DNA of 64,000 bases from Stomoxys calcitrans (GCF_963082655.1 NC_081552.1:96425922-96489921), one strand, 5' to 3'; positions 1 to 11,925 are shown, numbered from the stretch's first letter. Numbers and translations: made by a program. Notes: generated by a model not told the origin, from the letters alone.

Positions 1-564
1 CTTGCAATCGAACCAGCCAACCAGATGCCCATCGTCCAAGGCCCTCCCCCGGTCGAGATACCTTACAGCCGGGCCACTGTTTTTGTACCCACGGCGATGG
101 TGGAATTGGCACCCGAGGAGCAGGACGATTGGGCTGGGGTACGGGTACTTTTGTGCCAGGCATCGACCATCACCCGAATCGCGGCAGCCACAGTAACTCG
201 CCTGGGGATACCAACGAGAGAGCGCAGAGGGCACCGTCTGGCAACAATAAGACTTCGGTCAAGGCATGCGTCGAGGAGGACCATGTATACCATCCGGGCA
301 GTGGTGACCCGGGATTTGCCGCGACGACCCTATTCAGATCCCATCATTCCCGACCCCACAAGCAGCCTAAGATCCCTTTCTTTGGCAGATGCTGACCCTA
401 GAGGCAACGAACCAATCGATGTAGAGGTAGGGGCCGATGCCTACGCCCACCTCCGGAGGAGTGGTGTTGTACAACCCGGATTGGGAGCCGTCTTCGCCCA
501 GGAGACAGATTGGGGATACGTGTTCGTCGGCCCAGTCACCTCACAGGCAAGAAACCAAAATTAA
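1..564 (+). pseudogene. BEL/Pao-like Gag-Pol fragment, retropepsin region
   Basis: The frame is open from base 1, so the N-terminus lies outside the window, and it stops at 564. The order resembles the aspartic-peptidase region of BEL/Pao polyproteins: a strand with VFVPTAMVEL, then VRVLLCQAST at the place of the usual LLD-S/T-G catalytic loop, then a C-terminal block with IDVEVGADAYAHL and VFAQETDWGYVFVGPV, which fits the A17-type 'I-D-x-L-I-G-A-D ... AQNT-x-FGW-x-x-x-GP' pattern. The catalytic Asp appears replaced (LCQAST), so the peptidase is probably dead. No reverse transcriptase, RNase H or integrase follows; a polypurine tract begins 27 bases after the stop. GC content is far higher than in the rest of the window. 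Family assignment is from motif memory; an internally deleted or non-autonomous relative is equally possible. Confidence 0.6.
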
Positions 565-590
565 AAAGGTAAGATGTCACTTCGTCACTT

Positions 591-602
591 GGAGGGGGAG
601 AA
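591..602 (+). other. Polypurine tract before a putative 3' LTR
   Basis: The purine run GGAGGGGGAGAA is followed at once by TGTTC at 603. A purine run abutting TG is what primes plus-strand synthesis at the 5' edge of a 3' LTR. It lies just downstream of the BEL/Pao-like frame on the same strand, as expected for the end of such an element. Confidence 0.5.
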
Positions 603-1411
603 TGTTCAAAGTACGTTTGAACATGAAGTCATGTGCACCCATGTGCAGACATGCGTTCACGTATGCACATGACCCACTGTGCATAACGGTACATTGAAGT
701 AAGTTCTTAATCGCTGATTCCGCCTTGACTTCATATTTGTTTACCTGGAATTGTTGCTTGTAGCTTGGAAAGTTGACCGTTTTCGCGGGGTCCAAGTGAC
801 AAGCAACAACCAAAAAAAGATCAGTCTCGCTTTTAAATCTCAAACCCGCGCATCGTATTCTCTCCCCCTCAAAGTGAACCCAAGTGAAGTGAAAAGCAAA
901 AAAGTGATCTTACATATATACATATAAACAATCGTTAAAGAAAAGAACATTACAAACAGTGAAACAAAAATTAACAAACTCAATTTTCAGACGTGAAGAA
1001 GACACTAAGATACAACATAAACCCACAAGAAGACCCAAAATCAACACAACACATGGTTAAACCATCAAAGTGCGGGACACCAAAAATAAACACAAGTGCG
1101 GGCCACTCTACACACCATCAACAAATTCCTATATCCTTAGACCCAAAATCAAAATGTGAAATAACCTACTTACCCTCTAAAATTAAATTTTCCTACTTAA
1201 AGCTAAAGTTAAAATTTCCTATCCAAAACTAAAAGTAAAATTCGCTACTTAAACTAAGAATAAATTGTGCTACTTCATCCTAAAAGAAATTAACTACTTA
1301 ATGCTACATGTACAATTGTCTATCTAAATTTACCTACAACAAAAGACTGAATTCGATTTACTACTTATAAATAATGAAATGAGCAACAAACACAATAAAC
1401 CATTACAACAG
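603..1411 (+). repeat. Putative 3' LTR and downstream leader-like DNA (right edge unresolved)
   Basis: Begins TGTTCAAAGTACG with an internal near-palindrome (GTTCAAAGTACGTTTGAAC) and several CATGTGCA/CATGCG words at 607-675. A possible initiator TCAGTC lies at 820-825, and the sequence then becomes A-rich. There is no second LTR in the window to compare, so the right border cannot be placed; 1411 is only where the A-rich tract ends before the next repeat. No open frame of interest. Confidence 0.35.
1165..1315 (+). repeat. Degenerate 25-27 bp AT-rich tandem repeat
   Basis: The phrase CTACTTA/CTACTTC recurs at roughly 1192, 1245, 1270 and 1294, with a CTATCC variant near 1219, each separated by A-rich spacer of the type AAACTAAAAGTAAAATT. 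About five imperfect units are seen. It is simple-sequence-like DNA inside the LTR-derived stretch. Confidence 0.4.
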
Positions 1412-1439
1412 CATTGAATTTTAAACCTAATTCTCCCTC

Positions 1440-2497
1440 TGATTTTTTATTTCGAAAGGCAAAACCCTTAGTTTGACCCCAAACAGGACTTATTTACTGA
1501 CCATGGCAATATGGGGTTTAATAAAAGGTATTTGAGTGTAGAATACAAATTCAATACTTAAATGTAGGACCAAGTGTTTGGAGGGCCGCCCGTCTCCAAA
1601 AGCACGCCCCAATAACACCACCCACAATGTAAATATTTTCAGGGCCAAGTCTTTAAGTGGCCGCCCCATCTCCCAAAACGCACATGTTTGCAGACTATGG
1701 GAATATGAGGCTCAAATAAAATGGTATTTGGTAGTAGACCACAAATCTGATAACAAAATTCCGAACAAACTATATTATCAGGGCTAAGTGTTTGGGGGAC
1801 CACCCTACTCCCCAAAACACCCCTTAATCGTACATATTTACCAACCATGGCAAATGAATGGTTTTGGGGAGTAGAGCACGAAATTGATACCCAATATCGG
1901 GACCAATTTTTTCCCCAAAATACCACACGAACAGCAATTATTTATAGGACATCAAATAATTTACTCTATTAAAGGTATTTGGGAGTAGAATACGGATGTG
2001 ATATCTAAATGTGGGATCATGAATTTTGGACACCGCCCCTTCGCCAAAACTCCCCCCAAAGAGTGAGTACAAATTCACCGACCATGGCAATATGTGGCTC
2101 ACATGAGAGGTATTTAGGAGAGGAGCACGAAATTCTTACCCCCTTTCGGGAGTCCACACTGGGGATCCACACCACCTCCTAAGCCAACCAATCACCACAC
2201 TAGGAGCCTTCCTATTCCCAAAATCCCCATGAAAATATTGGAATCAAATAACTTCTTTTAAGAGTGGAGTACATCTAACATCCAAACTTAAATGACCCTA
2301 AACCCTTCGAGCTAATTCGTAGACCAATAGAGGTAATATGGGATTCAGATAAAGGCATTTATATTGTTATGCTATTAGTCAAGCTATATAATTATACTAT
2401 TTTTTGTAGTATGGTATTTAACTAAAAGCTCTTCAATTGTCTAAATTGCAAAGGATAGTTTTGTTCCAAATAAAATAAAAGGAGGCAAACAGGTGTA
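1440..2497 (-). repeat. B-type tandem array, reverse orientation
   Basis: On the minus strand this reads as a series of units with TTTATTTGAGCCCCATATT, then a G-rich stretch, then CCCCC-A-ACACTTGG(T/C)CC. The left part (1500-1960) has the better units. The right end (2380-2497) is the reverse complement of the family start seen at 46497-46600: TTTTATTTGGAACAAAACTATCC followed by the block that reads AATTAAAGAGCTTTTAGT in better copies. No coding capacity; individual units are about 120-130 bp and diverged. Confidence 0.65.
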
Positions 2498-2499
2498 GA

Positions 2500-3095
2500 G
2501 GTCCATTAAATCGCACTGTTTCAAATTTATCCATATCGGATGAAAAATGCTCATTTTATGTGCTCAATACTCTATATCGGGAGATCGGTCTATGTGGCAG
2601 CTTTATCCAAATATGATTCGATCTGGTCGATATTCACAAAAAGGTTAAGAAAGGTACCGGAACACTCTGTGCCAAATTTAATCGAAATAGGATGAAAATT
2701 GCTCCTTTTATAGGCTCATTACACAATATCGGGAGATTGGTATATTTGGCAGCTATATCCAAATATGGTCTCATCTGTACCACATTCGACAGGAATAGGT
2801 AGGGGTCTACCAGAACACACAGTGAGAAATTTCATCGAATTCGGGTAATAAATGGATCTTTTATGGCCTCAATACCCTATATCGGGAGATCGGGTGGTCG
2901 GTCTAAGGGCAGCTATATCCAAATATAGTTCCATCTGAACCCATTACAGAAATGAATAGAAGTCTACCAGAACTCACTTTGCCAAATTTATCGAAATCGG
3001 ATGATAAGTGACCAATTTATTGCCTCAAGACTTTAAGTCTGAAGATCGGTCAATATAGCGTCTATATATATAACTAAAATCCAATTTTATCGTTA
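2500..3095 (-). repeat. Old DINE-like internal tandem array without ends
   Basis: Four degenerate units carry GGGAGATCGGTCTAT-GGCAGCTATATCCAAATATGG, spaced about 150-155 bp (near 2580, 2730, 2885 and 3040). The spacing matches the 153-bp units of the A1 and A2 elements in reverse orientation, but neither terminal signature is present and divergence is high. Read as a relic of an A2-like element. The next 215 bases (3096-3310) show nothing recognisable. Confidence 0.5.
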
Positions 3096-3310
3096 GAAGG
3101 TCAGGTATATATACAAAGAATATGAAATCATCAAAAAAGCGTTGAAACCCATCTCTAGGCATTCGGGATGTAGTTTGCGTATTTTTTAGCTGTTGCCTGT
3201 GTTATAAGTGTATAAGTGCACATAAAAGACCATTTCGTCGGCGGCATACGTGAAATGCATTTTGTTCTGGATAGCGCATGATGTTCAGTGGCATATGTAT
3301 ATTTTGTTAT

Positions 3311-6300
3311 TATACCCTCCACCATAAGATGGGGGGTATACTAATTTCGTCATTCTGTTTGTAACTACTCGAAATATTCGTCTGCGACCCCATAAAGTAT
3401 ATATATTCTTGATCGTCGCGACATTTTATGTCGATCTAGCCATGTCCGTCCGTCTGTCCGTCCGTCCGTCCGTCTGTCTGTCGAAAGCACGCTAACTTCC
3501 GAAGGAGTAAAGCTAGCCGCTTGAAATTTTGCACAAATACTTCTTATTAGTGTAGGTCGGTTGGTATTGTAAATGGGCCATATTGGTCCATGTTTTGATA
3601 TAGCTGCCATATAAACCGATCTTGGGTCTTGACTTCTTGAGCCTCTAGAGTGCGCAATTCTTATCCGATTGGAATGAACGTTTGCACGACGTGTTCTGTT
3701 GTTATATCCAACAACTGTGCCAAGTATGGTTCAAATCGGCCCATAACCTGATACAGCTGCCATATAATCCGATCTTGGGTCTTGACTTCTTGAGCCTCTA
3801 GAGTGCGCAATTCTTATCCGATTGAAATGAAATTTTGCACGACGTGTTTTGTTGTTATATCCAACAACTGTGGCAAGTATGGTTGAAATCGGTTCACAAC
3901 CTGATATAGCTGCCATATAAACCGATCTTGGGTCTTGACTTCTTGAGCCTCTAGAATGCGCAATTCTTATCCGATTGAAATGAAATTTGGCACGACGTGT
4001 TTTGTTGTTATATCCAACAACTGTGGCAAGTATGGTTCAAATCGGTTCATAACCTGATACAGCTGCCATATAAACCGATCTTGGGTCTTGACTTCTTGAG
4101 CCTCTAGAATGCGCAATTCTTATCCGATTGAAATGAAATTTTGCACGACGTGTTTTGTTGTTATATCCAACAACTGTGGCAAGTATGGTTCAAACCGGTT
4201 CATAACCTGATATAGCTGCCATATAAACCGATCTTGGGTCTTGACTTCTTGAGCCTCTAGAATGCGCAATTCTTATCCGATTGAAATGAAATTTTGCACG
4301 ACGTGTTTTGTTGTTATATCCAACAACTGTGCCAAGTATGGTTCAAATCGGCCCATAACCTGATACAGCTGCCATATAATCCGATCTTGGGTCTTGACTT
4401 CTTGAGCCTCTAGAGGGCGCAATTCTTATCCGATTAGAATGAATTTTTGCACGAAGTATTTCTTTATGATATCCAACAACTGTGCCAAGTAGATATTACC
4501 TTTGTATCAGAAGATAAAAGCGCAAGAGTATACGAGTGGGAACTGACGGATTGCCACAGCTTCTCTGATCATCGTTATATTAGTTTCAGTCTTAGAGAAA
4601 ACACTGCAGAAGTCCCTCGGCTAAACAGATGAAAGGCGGATTAGAATAAATTTCGACACCAATTCTGCACGTCTATCCCTTCTAGACCAGAAAAGGAAGT
4701 AGAAGCTGCAGAGGATATAGACATAGTGGTCAAGCGAATCGCGAAGCCCTGAATCGTCGGAGGTTATAATGGAAATTTTATCTGAGAAAATTGTATGGGC
4801 AATAAAAATTTTTGACTCCTTTAAGTCGCCAGGCCCTGATGATGTATCACCGTTTGAATTACAAGCTGTGTCTGATAGACTTGTTTCTCGGCTGAAGGAT
4901 GCTTGTATCTGCATGTCATATAGACCTGTGGGATGGAGGGACACGAATGTCATTTTTATTTAAAAAGCAGGAAAACCTTACCACACGAGGGCGAAAGATT
5001 TTCGCCATATTAGTCTGTCATCCTTTTTGCTGAAGACTCTTGAGAGGTTGATACAAACATATCTTAGGGCAGAGATCTCTGGAAATCATCTGTCGCGGCA
5101 GTAGCATGCATATAGTAAAGGCAAATCCACTGAAACAGCCTTTCACGACGTAGTCGGCTACATAGAGGGCAATTCTTATCCGATTGAAATGAAATTTTGC
5201 ACGACGTGTTTTGTTGTTATATCCAACAACTGTGGCAAGTATGGTTGAAATCGGTTCATAACCTGATATAGCTGCCATATAAACCGATCTTGGGTCTTGA
5301 CTTCTTGAGCCTCTAGAATGCGCAATTCTTATCCGATTGAAATGAAATTTGGCACGACGTGTTTTGTTGTTATATCCAACAACTGTGGCAAGTATGGTTC
5401 AAATCGGTTCATAACCTGATACAGCTGCCATATAAACCGATCTTGGGTCTTGACTTCTTGAGCCTCTAGAATGCGCAATTCTTATCCGATTGAAATGAAA
5501 TTTTGCACGACGTGTTTTGTTGTTATATCCAACAACTGTGGCAAGTATGGTTCAAACCGGTTCATAACCTGATATAGCTGCCATATAAACCGATCTTGGG
5601 TCTTGACTTCTTGAGCCTCTAGAATGCGCAATTCTTATCCGATTGAAATGAAATTTTGCACGACGTGTTTTGTTGTTATATCCAACAACTGTGCCAAGTA
5701 TGGTTCAAATCGGCCCATAACCTGATACAGCTGCCATATAATCCGATCTTGGGTCTTGACTTCTTGAGCCTCTAGAGGGCGCAATTCTTATCCGATTAGA
5801 ATGAATTTTTGCACGAAGTATTTCTTTATGATATCCAACAACTGTGCCAAGTATGGTTGAAATCGGTTCATAACCTGATATAGCTGACATATAAACAGAT
5901 CTGGGGATTTGACTTCTTGAGCTTCTAGAGGGCGCAATTTCTATCCGATTTGGCTAAAATTTTGCATGACGTATTTTATTTTTACTTTTAACAACTGTGT
6001 CAAATAAGGTTCAAATCGGTTCATAACCTGATATAGCTTCCATATAAACCGATCTTGGATCTTGACTTCTTGACCCCTAGAGGTCGCAATTATTATCCGA
6101 TATGCCTGAAATTTTGTACGATGGATCCTCTCATGACCATCAACAAACGTGTTTATTATGGTCTGAATCGGTCTATAGCCCGATACAGATCCCATATAAA
6201 TCGTTCTCTCTATTTTACTTCGTGAGCCCCAATGGGCGCAATTCTTATACGAATTGGCTGAAATTTTACACAGGTCTCCAACATATAATTTAATTGTGGT

Positions 6301-6464
6301 CCGAACTGGACCATATCTTGATATCGTTTTAATAGCAGAGCAACTCTTATCTTATATCCTTTTTTGCCTAAGAAGAGATGCCGGGAAAAGAACTCGACAA
6401 ATGCGATCCATGGTGGAGGGTATATAAGATTCGGCCCGGCCGAACTTAGCACGCTTTTACTTGT
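3311..6464 (+). mobile_element. A1 DINE-1/mini-me-like element, full ends, with a captured LINE block
   Basis: 5' end TATACCCTCCACCAT at 3311, then a TATATATA tract, the core GATCTAGCCATGTCC, a (GTCY)n tract at 3444-3482, 153-bp tandem units, then ATGGTGGAGGGTATA (6409-6425), the palindrome TTCGGCCCGGCCGAA and CTTTTACTTG at the 3' end. The subterminal inverted repeats, 3' hairpin, absence of ORFs and two proto-microsatellites are the published hallmarks of DINE-1/mini-me and of non-autonomous Helentrons. The internal array is interrupted by a 679-bp LINE segment (4491-5169), flanked by two copies of the same 683-bp array segment. Apparent proteins such as the MAAISGYEPIS type are conceptual translations of the 153-bp unit and not genes. 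Confidence 0.8.
4491..5169 (+). pseudogene. LINE ORF2 segment inside an A1 element
   Basis: This block appears identical over 679 bases to 7020-7698, including all stop codons, when the translated blocks and diagnostic stretches are compared. It encodes the tail of an endonuclease domain (CHSFSDHRYISFSL) and the start of a reverse transcriptase (KSPGPDDVSPFEL, then SSFLLKTLERLI after a stop). It starts at the same LINE base as the copy at 7020. It is embedded in DINE-like units on both sides, so it is not a normal LINE insertion with poly(A) and target duplication. A chimeric assembly join is the main alternative. Confidence 0.75.
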
Positions 6465-7017
6465 TATTACCTCAGGTGGTTGCCACTAACATTGTATGGA
6501 AGATTGTCCGATAGACAGAAAAAAGTGTAAAAAGCTGATTTTGCTCTTTAAATAAAAATTTGTAGCAGTCATAAACCATTAGAGTTTCTAAGAGCATTTT
6601 ATTTTGGGTTTCTGACATGGATATATTATCCTATACAATACTACTCAAATTATCCCTACAATACTACTCAAATTTGTTAAATTCGTAAACTATTTTGAAT
6701 GAATATTTATTCAATTTGAAGAATATAGGTTTGTAATATATGTTGAATTCAAAATAACACCATGTTTATATTGGGTAAATAAAAACGTTGTTTGTTGTAG
6801 AAATATTTAACTTGTTGAAAATAAACTTAGGTAAGTAAAATGACTTACCAAACCTAAGTTTATGAACTATTTGTCACCAATTACAGGCGAGCAAAACTTA
6901 CTAAAATCGTGCAATTTTCCCTTGTTTTAATAAAAATTTATCCAAATAAGATTAAATTGACAAACTAATTTCAACTAAGTTGTTTTACCTTATTTTATGC
7001 GCACCATTTTTCTGGGT
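6465..7017. other. AT-rich unique sequence, no gene seen
   Basis: Low-GC DNA without recognisable repeats or long frames. A modest inverted repeat at 6822-6862 (TAAACTTAGGTAAGT paired with ACTTACCAAACCTAAGTTTA) is the only structure noticed. It separates the A1 element from the LINE copy at 7018. Confidence 0.5.
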
Positions 7018-8440
7018 GTAGATATTACCTTTGTATCAGAAGATAAAAGCGCAAGAGTATACGAGTGGGAACTGACGGATTGCCACAGCTTCTCTGATCA
7101 TCGTTATATTAGTTTCAGTCTTAGAGAAAACACTGCAGAAGTCCCTCGGCTAAACAGATGAAAGGCGGATTAGAATAAATTTCGACACCAATTCTGCACG
7201 TCTATCCCTTCTAGACCAGAAAAGGAAGTAGAAGCTGCAGAGGATATAGACATAGTGGTCAAGCGAATCGCGAAGCCCTGAATCGTCGGAGGTTATAATG
7301 GAAATTTTATCTGAGAAAATTGTATGGGCAATAAAAATTTTTGACTCCTTTAAGTCGCCAGGCCCTGATGATGTATCACCGTTTGAATTACAAGCTGTGT
7401 CTGATAGACTTGTTTCTCGGCTGAAGGATGCTTGTATCTGCATGTCATATAGACCTGTGGGATGGAGGGACACGAATGTCATTTTTATTTAAAAAGCAGG
7501 AAAACCTTACCACACGAGGGCGAAAGATTTTCGCCATATTAGTCTGTCATCCTTTTTGCTGAAGACTCTTGAGAGGTTGATACAAACATATCTTAGGGCA
7601 GAGATCTCTGGAAATCATCTGTCGCGGCAGTAGCATGCATATAGTAAAGGCAAATCCACTGAAACAGCCTTTCACGACGTAGTCGGCTACATAGAGGGTT
7701 CTCTCGCTGTCAGGGAATATATAATGGTAGAATTAATTGACATTGATGGTGCTTTCAATAATGTAAAACCGACGTCAATCATGAAGGAGTTGGAGTTTCT
7801 AAGCATCTTCTCTACCGTAAGAAAGATTATTAATAATTTACTTACTATAAGATGCATTACGGCAGGCTTGGGATCTGTCGATCTAAAAAGATGGGTGAGC
7901 AGAGGGATGCCTCAAGGAGGGGTACTGTCTCCTCTACTTTGGAATATATCCATTCACAATGTTTTATTGTCTCTGGAAGAAGAAGATGTAAAAGCGTATG
8001 CTGATGACGAGGCAGTTGCGGTTAGTGGAAAGTTTTCCAGCACTCTAAGAGATATACTTCAGGAAGCTTTTCGTGCAACAGCGAAGTGGGCTACCGAAAG
8101 TGGTCTAGCTATATATTGCAGTTGTAAGGCCTATAATGCTATATGGTGTTGTGGTCTGGTGGACGGCGCTTTAAAAGTCCACGTACTGTTCAATACTCAA
8201 CCGGATCCAAAAAATGGCTTGTTTGTGCATCACAGCCGCACTGGGGACGACACAATCTGATGCACTGAATATAATACTACATCTAATGCCTCTGGACATT
8301 ACGGCTAGACAATTGCTGCGACCACTGCCGTGAGGCTAATGGAGCCTTCTCTTTAGTCATGCGGCGGCTACGACACTGTGTTATCCTTGATACAATATCC
8401 GATATTCCAGGCATATATATCTTCTAGTCTCAATCATATA
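7018..8440 (+). pseudogene. LOA/R1-like non-LTR retrotransposon ORF2 fragment
   Basis: Conceptual order: endonuclease C-terminus (FSDHRYISF, 7095-7125), RT fingers (KSPGPDDVSPFEL), SSFLLKTLERLI, HAYSKGKSTETAFHDVV, catalytic DIDGAFNNVK (7739-7768), GMPQGGVLSPLLWN (7906-7947) and the catalytic YADDEAV (7999-8019). The GMPQGGVLSPLLW and YADD style is typical of the LOA/R1 group. The best open piece is 7724-8260. After it the frame shifts, and a deletion joins the palm to a C-terminal region with SDALNIILHLMPLDI (about 8256-8305). Stops at 7491 and 7630 kill the frame. The 5' side is truncated at 7018. Clade is a best guess. Confidence 0.75.
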
Positions 8441-8568
8441 TAGACACAAAGTGGCGGGGGTAGACAAAACAAAAATCAAGAAAAATAGAAAGTGTAGTTT
8501 TTATTTATCTCTTTATAAAATAATTAATTAAATAATAATTGTTACGTAAAAACAATATTTTTTAAGCA

Positions 8569-8972
8569 AGTAAGAGCTCGCTAAGTTCGGCCGGGCCGAA
8601 TCTTATATACCCTCCACCATGGGTCGCATTTGTAGTTGAATGTTGAATGTTGAAAATGAATTGAATGCTGAACATTGTAGAAGTCATTGTGTAAAATGTC
8701 AGTCTATTCGGATAAGAATTGATCCTCATAGGAACTCAAGAAGAAAAATAGGGAGATCAGTTTATATGGGATCTGTATAAAGCTAAAGATCGATTCAGCC
8801 TATATTGGACATGATGTTAAAGATCATGGGAGAAGCCGTTGTACAAAATTCCTGCCAAATCGGATAAGAATTGCGTCCTCTAGGGGCTCAAGAAATCAAT
8901 ACCCAAGATCGGTTTATATGGCCCCATCCTATGGTGGTTTTTATACCCCCATCATATGGTGGAGGGTATAAA
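8569..8972 (-). mobile_element. Short A1 element (about 400 bp), both ends present
   Basis: Reverse-oriented. The 3' tail complement (CAAGTAAGAGCTCGCTAAG, then TTCGGCCGGGCCGAA) is at 8569-8600, and the 5' end complement (ATGGTGGAGGGTATA) at 8957-8971. The middle has lost the array, the microsatellites and most of the internal sequence. About 130 bases to the left (8440-8568) are AT-rich tail-like DNA after the LINE. Confidence 0.7.
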
Positions 8973-8995
8973 AACGAATTTGCTTGTTTGCTCGA

Positions 8996-10165
8996 ATTGC
9001 GAATTTGGTTCACCGCAGGATGGGGGTATATTAATTTCGTCATTCTGTTTGTAACTACTCGAAATATTCGTCTGGGACCCCATAAAGTATATATATTCTT
9101 GATCGTCGTGACATTTTATGTCGATCTAGCCATGTCCGTCCGTCTGTCCGTCTGTCCGTCCGTCTGTCTGTCGAAAGCACGCAATCTTTCGAAGGAGTAA
9201 AGCTATCCGCTTAAAATTTTGCACAAATACTTCTTATTAGTGAAGGTCGGTTGGTATTGTAAATGGGCCATATCGGTCCATGTTTTGATAAAGCTGCCAT
9301 ATAAACCGATCTTGGGTCTTGACTTCTTGTGTCTCTAGAGGCCTCAATTCTGGTCCAATTTAACTGAAATTTTGCAAGTGGTGTTTTGGTATCACTTTCA
9401 ATAACTGCGCTAAGTATGGTTCAAATCGGTCCTTAACCTGATATAGCTGCCATATAAACCGATCTGGGGTCTTGACTTCTTGAGCCTCTAGAAGGCGAAA
9501 TTCTTATCCGATTTGAATGAATTTTGGCATATAGTATTTTGTTATGATATCCAACAACTGTGCCAAGTATGGTTCAAATGGGTTCATAATCTGATATAGC
9601 TGTCATATAAACAGATCTGGGGACTTGGCTTCTTAAGCTTCTAGAGGGCGCAATTCCTATCCGATTTGGCTGAAATTTTGCACGACGTATTTTATTCTTA
9701 CTTCCAACAACTGTGTCAAATAAGCTTGAAATCGGTTTATAACCTGATATAGCTGCCATATAAACCGATCTGTGATATTGACTTCTTAGAGGTCGCAATT
9801 ATTATCCGATTTGACTGAAATTTTGTACGGCGGATTCTCTCATGACCATCAACATACGTGTTTATTATGGTCTGAATCGGTCTATAGCCTGATACAGCTC
9901 CGATATAAATCGATCTCTCTATTTGGCTTATTGAGCACCCAAAGGACGCAATTCTTATTCGAATTGGCTGACATTTTACACAGGTCTCCAATATATAATT
10001 TAACTGTGGTCCAAACTGGACCATATCTCTCTCTAATAGCAGACAAAATCTTTTCTTATATCCTGTTTTGCCTAAGAAGAGATGCCGGGAAAAGAACTCG
10101 ACAAATTCGATCCATGGTAGAGGGTATATAAGATTCGGCCCGGCCGAACGCACGTTTTTACTTGT
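8996..10165 (+). mobile_element. A1 element with a decayed 5' terminus
   Basis: The 5' end reads GGTTCACCGCAGGATGGGGG in place of TATACCCTCCACCATAGGATGGGGG, so the terminal bases are lost or mutated. The TA tract (9090-9096), (GTCY)n (9134-9172), five or six 153-bp units, and the terminus with GGTAGAGGGTATATAAG, TTCGGCCCGGCCGAA and TTTTTACTTG (ends 10164) are present. Several units differ by more than 15 percent from the A1 copies at 17.9-22.8 kb, pointing to greater age. Confidence 0.75.
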
Positions 10166-10173
10166 TTTATTTT

Positions 10174-11035
10174 TAAACCCACCACCGAAGGATGGGGGTA
10201 TATTCATTTTGTCATTCCGTTTCAACACATCGAAATATCCATTTCCGACCCTATAAAGTATATATATTCTTGATCAGCATAAAAATCTAAGACGATCTAG
10301 ACATGTCCGTCCATCTGTCCGTCTGTCTGTTGAAATCACGCTACAGTCTTCAAAAATAGAGATATTGAGCTGAAACTTTGCACAGATTTTTGTTTTGCCC
10401 ATAAGCAGGTTAAGTTCGAAGATGAGCTACTTCGGACTATATCTTGATATAGCCCCCATATAGACCGATTTGCCGATTTAGGGTCTTAGGCCCATAAAAG
10501 CTACATTTATTATCCGATTTTGCTGAAATTTGGGACAGTGAGTTGTATTAGACCCTTCGACATCCTTCGTTAATTAGGCCCAGATCGATTAGGGGTTTGA
10601 GCCCATAAAAGGCGCATTTATTGTCCGATGTCGCAGAAATTGGGACAGTGAGTTAAGATTTGGATATAGTTGCCATATAGACCGATCTCTCGATTTAATG
10701 TTATGGGTCCTTAAAAGGCGCATTTGTAATCTGATTCAACTGAAATTTGACACATTGACTTATGTTTGGCTTTTCGACATCCATATTGTATATGGTTCGG
10801 ATTGGTTTATTTTAAGATATAGCTTCTTAAAAGACCAATATTTTGTTATACATAATTGAAGAATGACTTGTACTTATTAGTATTTGGTCCAAATCGGATC
10901 ACATTTCGATATAACTGCTATGGGACATAAGGTATGAAATGTTCACTGGATTTTGATGAAAGGTAGTTTACATATATACCCGAGGTGGTGGGTATCCAAA
11001 GTTCGGCCAGGCCGAACTTTTTGCCTTTTTACTTG
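10174..11035 (+). mobile_element. A2 DINE-like element
   Basis: 5' AACCCACCACCGAAGGATGG, TATATATATTCTTGATCAGC, the core GACGATCTAGACATGTCC, a short (GTCY)n, then units with GGATATAG-TGCCATATAGACCGATC. The 3' end carries GAGGTGGTGGGTATCC, the palindrome AGTTCGGCCAGGCCGAACT and TTTTTACTTG ending at 11034. Ends and core match A1 in layout, while the sequence is distinct (CCCACCACC versus CCCTCCACC). Confidence 0.75.
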
Positions 11036-11759
11036 TTTATTATCACATTTTACTGAAATTTGGGACAGTTAGTTGAGTAAGACCGCTCGACATTCTCCTT
11101 TAATTTGGCTTCGATCGATCATGATTTGGATATAGCCGCCATAAAGACGATCTCTCGATTTTAGGTCATGGGCCCATCAAAGACGCATTTATTGGCAGAT
11201 TTTGGTACAGTGAGCTGTGTTAGGCCCTTCGACATCTTTTATCTTTCTTTCTCTCTTTGATGACAAATAGGCCAATCTCTCGATTGAAAGTTTTGGGCCC
11301 ATAAAAGGCAAATTGTGTTAGGGTCTTCGACATCCTTCTGTTATTTAGCCCAGATCGGTCCAGATTTGGACTATATAGACCGATCTCTCGATTTAAGGTC
11401 TTGCGCCCATAAAAGGCGCATTTATTGTCCGATTTCGCCGAAATTTAGGACATTGAGTTGTGTTAGAGCCTTCGACATCTTTCTTCAATTAAGCCGTTAT
11501 CGGTTCAAATTTGGATATAGCTGCCATATAAATCGATCTCTCGATTTAAGGTTTTGGGCCCATAAAAGGCGCATTTATTGTCCGATGTCGCCGAAATTTG
11601 GGACAGTGAGTTGTGTTAGGCCCTTTATTATCTTTCTGCAATTTGCTCTGTTCATGCATGCATTTTCAACGGATTATAACGAAAGGTGGTTAACATATAT
11701 ACCAGAGGTGGTGAGTATGCAAAGTTAAGTCCAGCCTAACTTAACGCCTCTTTAGTTGT
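11036..11759 (+). mobile_element. A2 element, 5'-truncated
   Basis: Starts inside an internal unit directly after the preceding A2 tail. It carries about four units (GGGCCCATAAAAGGCGCATTT and GACCGATCTCTCGATTTAAGG) and ends with GAGGTGGTGAGTATGC, the decayed hairpin AAGTTAAGTCCAGCCTAACTT and CTCTTTAGTTG. The terminal hairpin has lost its GGCC core, so it is an older copy. The following 165 bases (11760-11925) show nothing recognisable. Confidence 0.65.
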
Positions 11760-11925
11760 TTGTAATTAAACGTCTATTAATCAAAAAGTAAGCCAAATGG
11801 AAGGTATTTATCTACATTTTTGTGATGTACAAAGCCAATGTATTAAAAAAGACAAGATACCAAGGAACTGAGGCAATTGCGAAATGGAGTTTATTATCCA
11901 TATATGATTTTTTCAAACATGTTGT

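Noticed and set aside
602..660. Palindromic CATGTGCA words as a tRNA or operator
   Set aside because: No cloverleaf can be drawn and the position is the start of the putative LTR.
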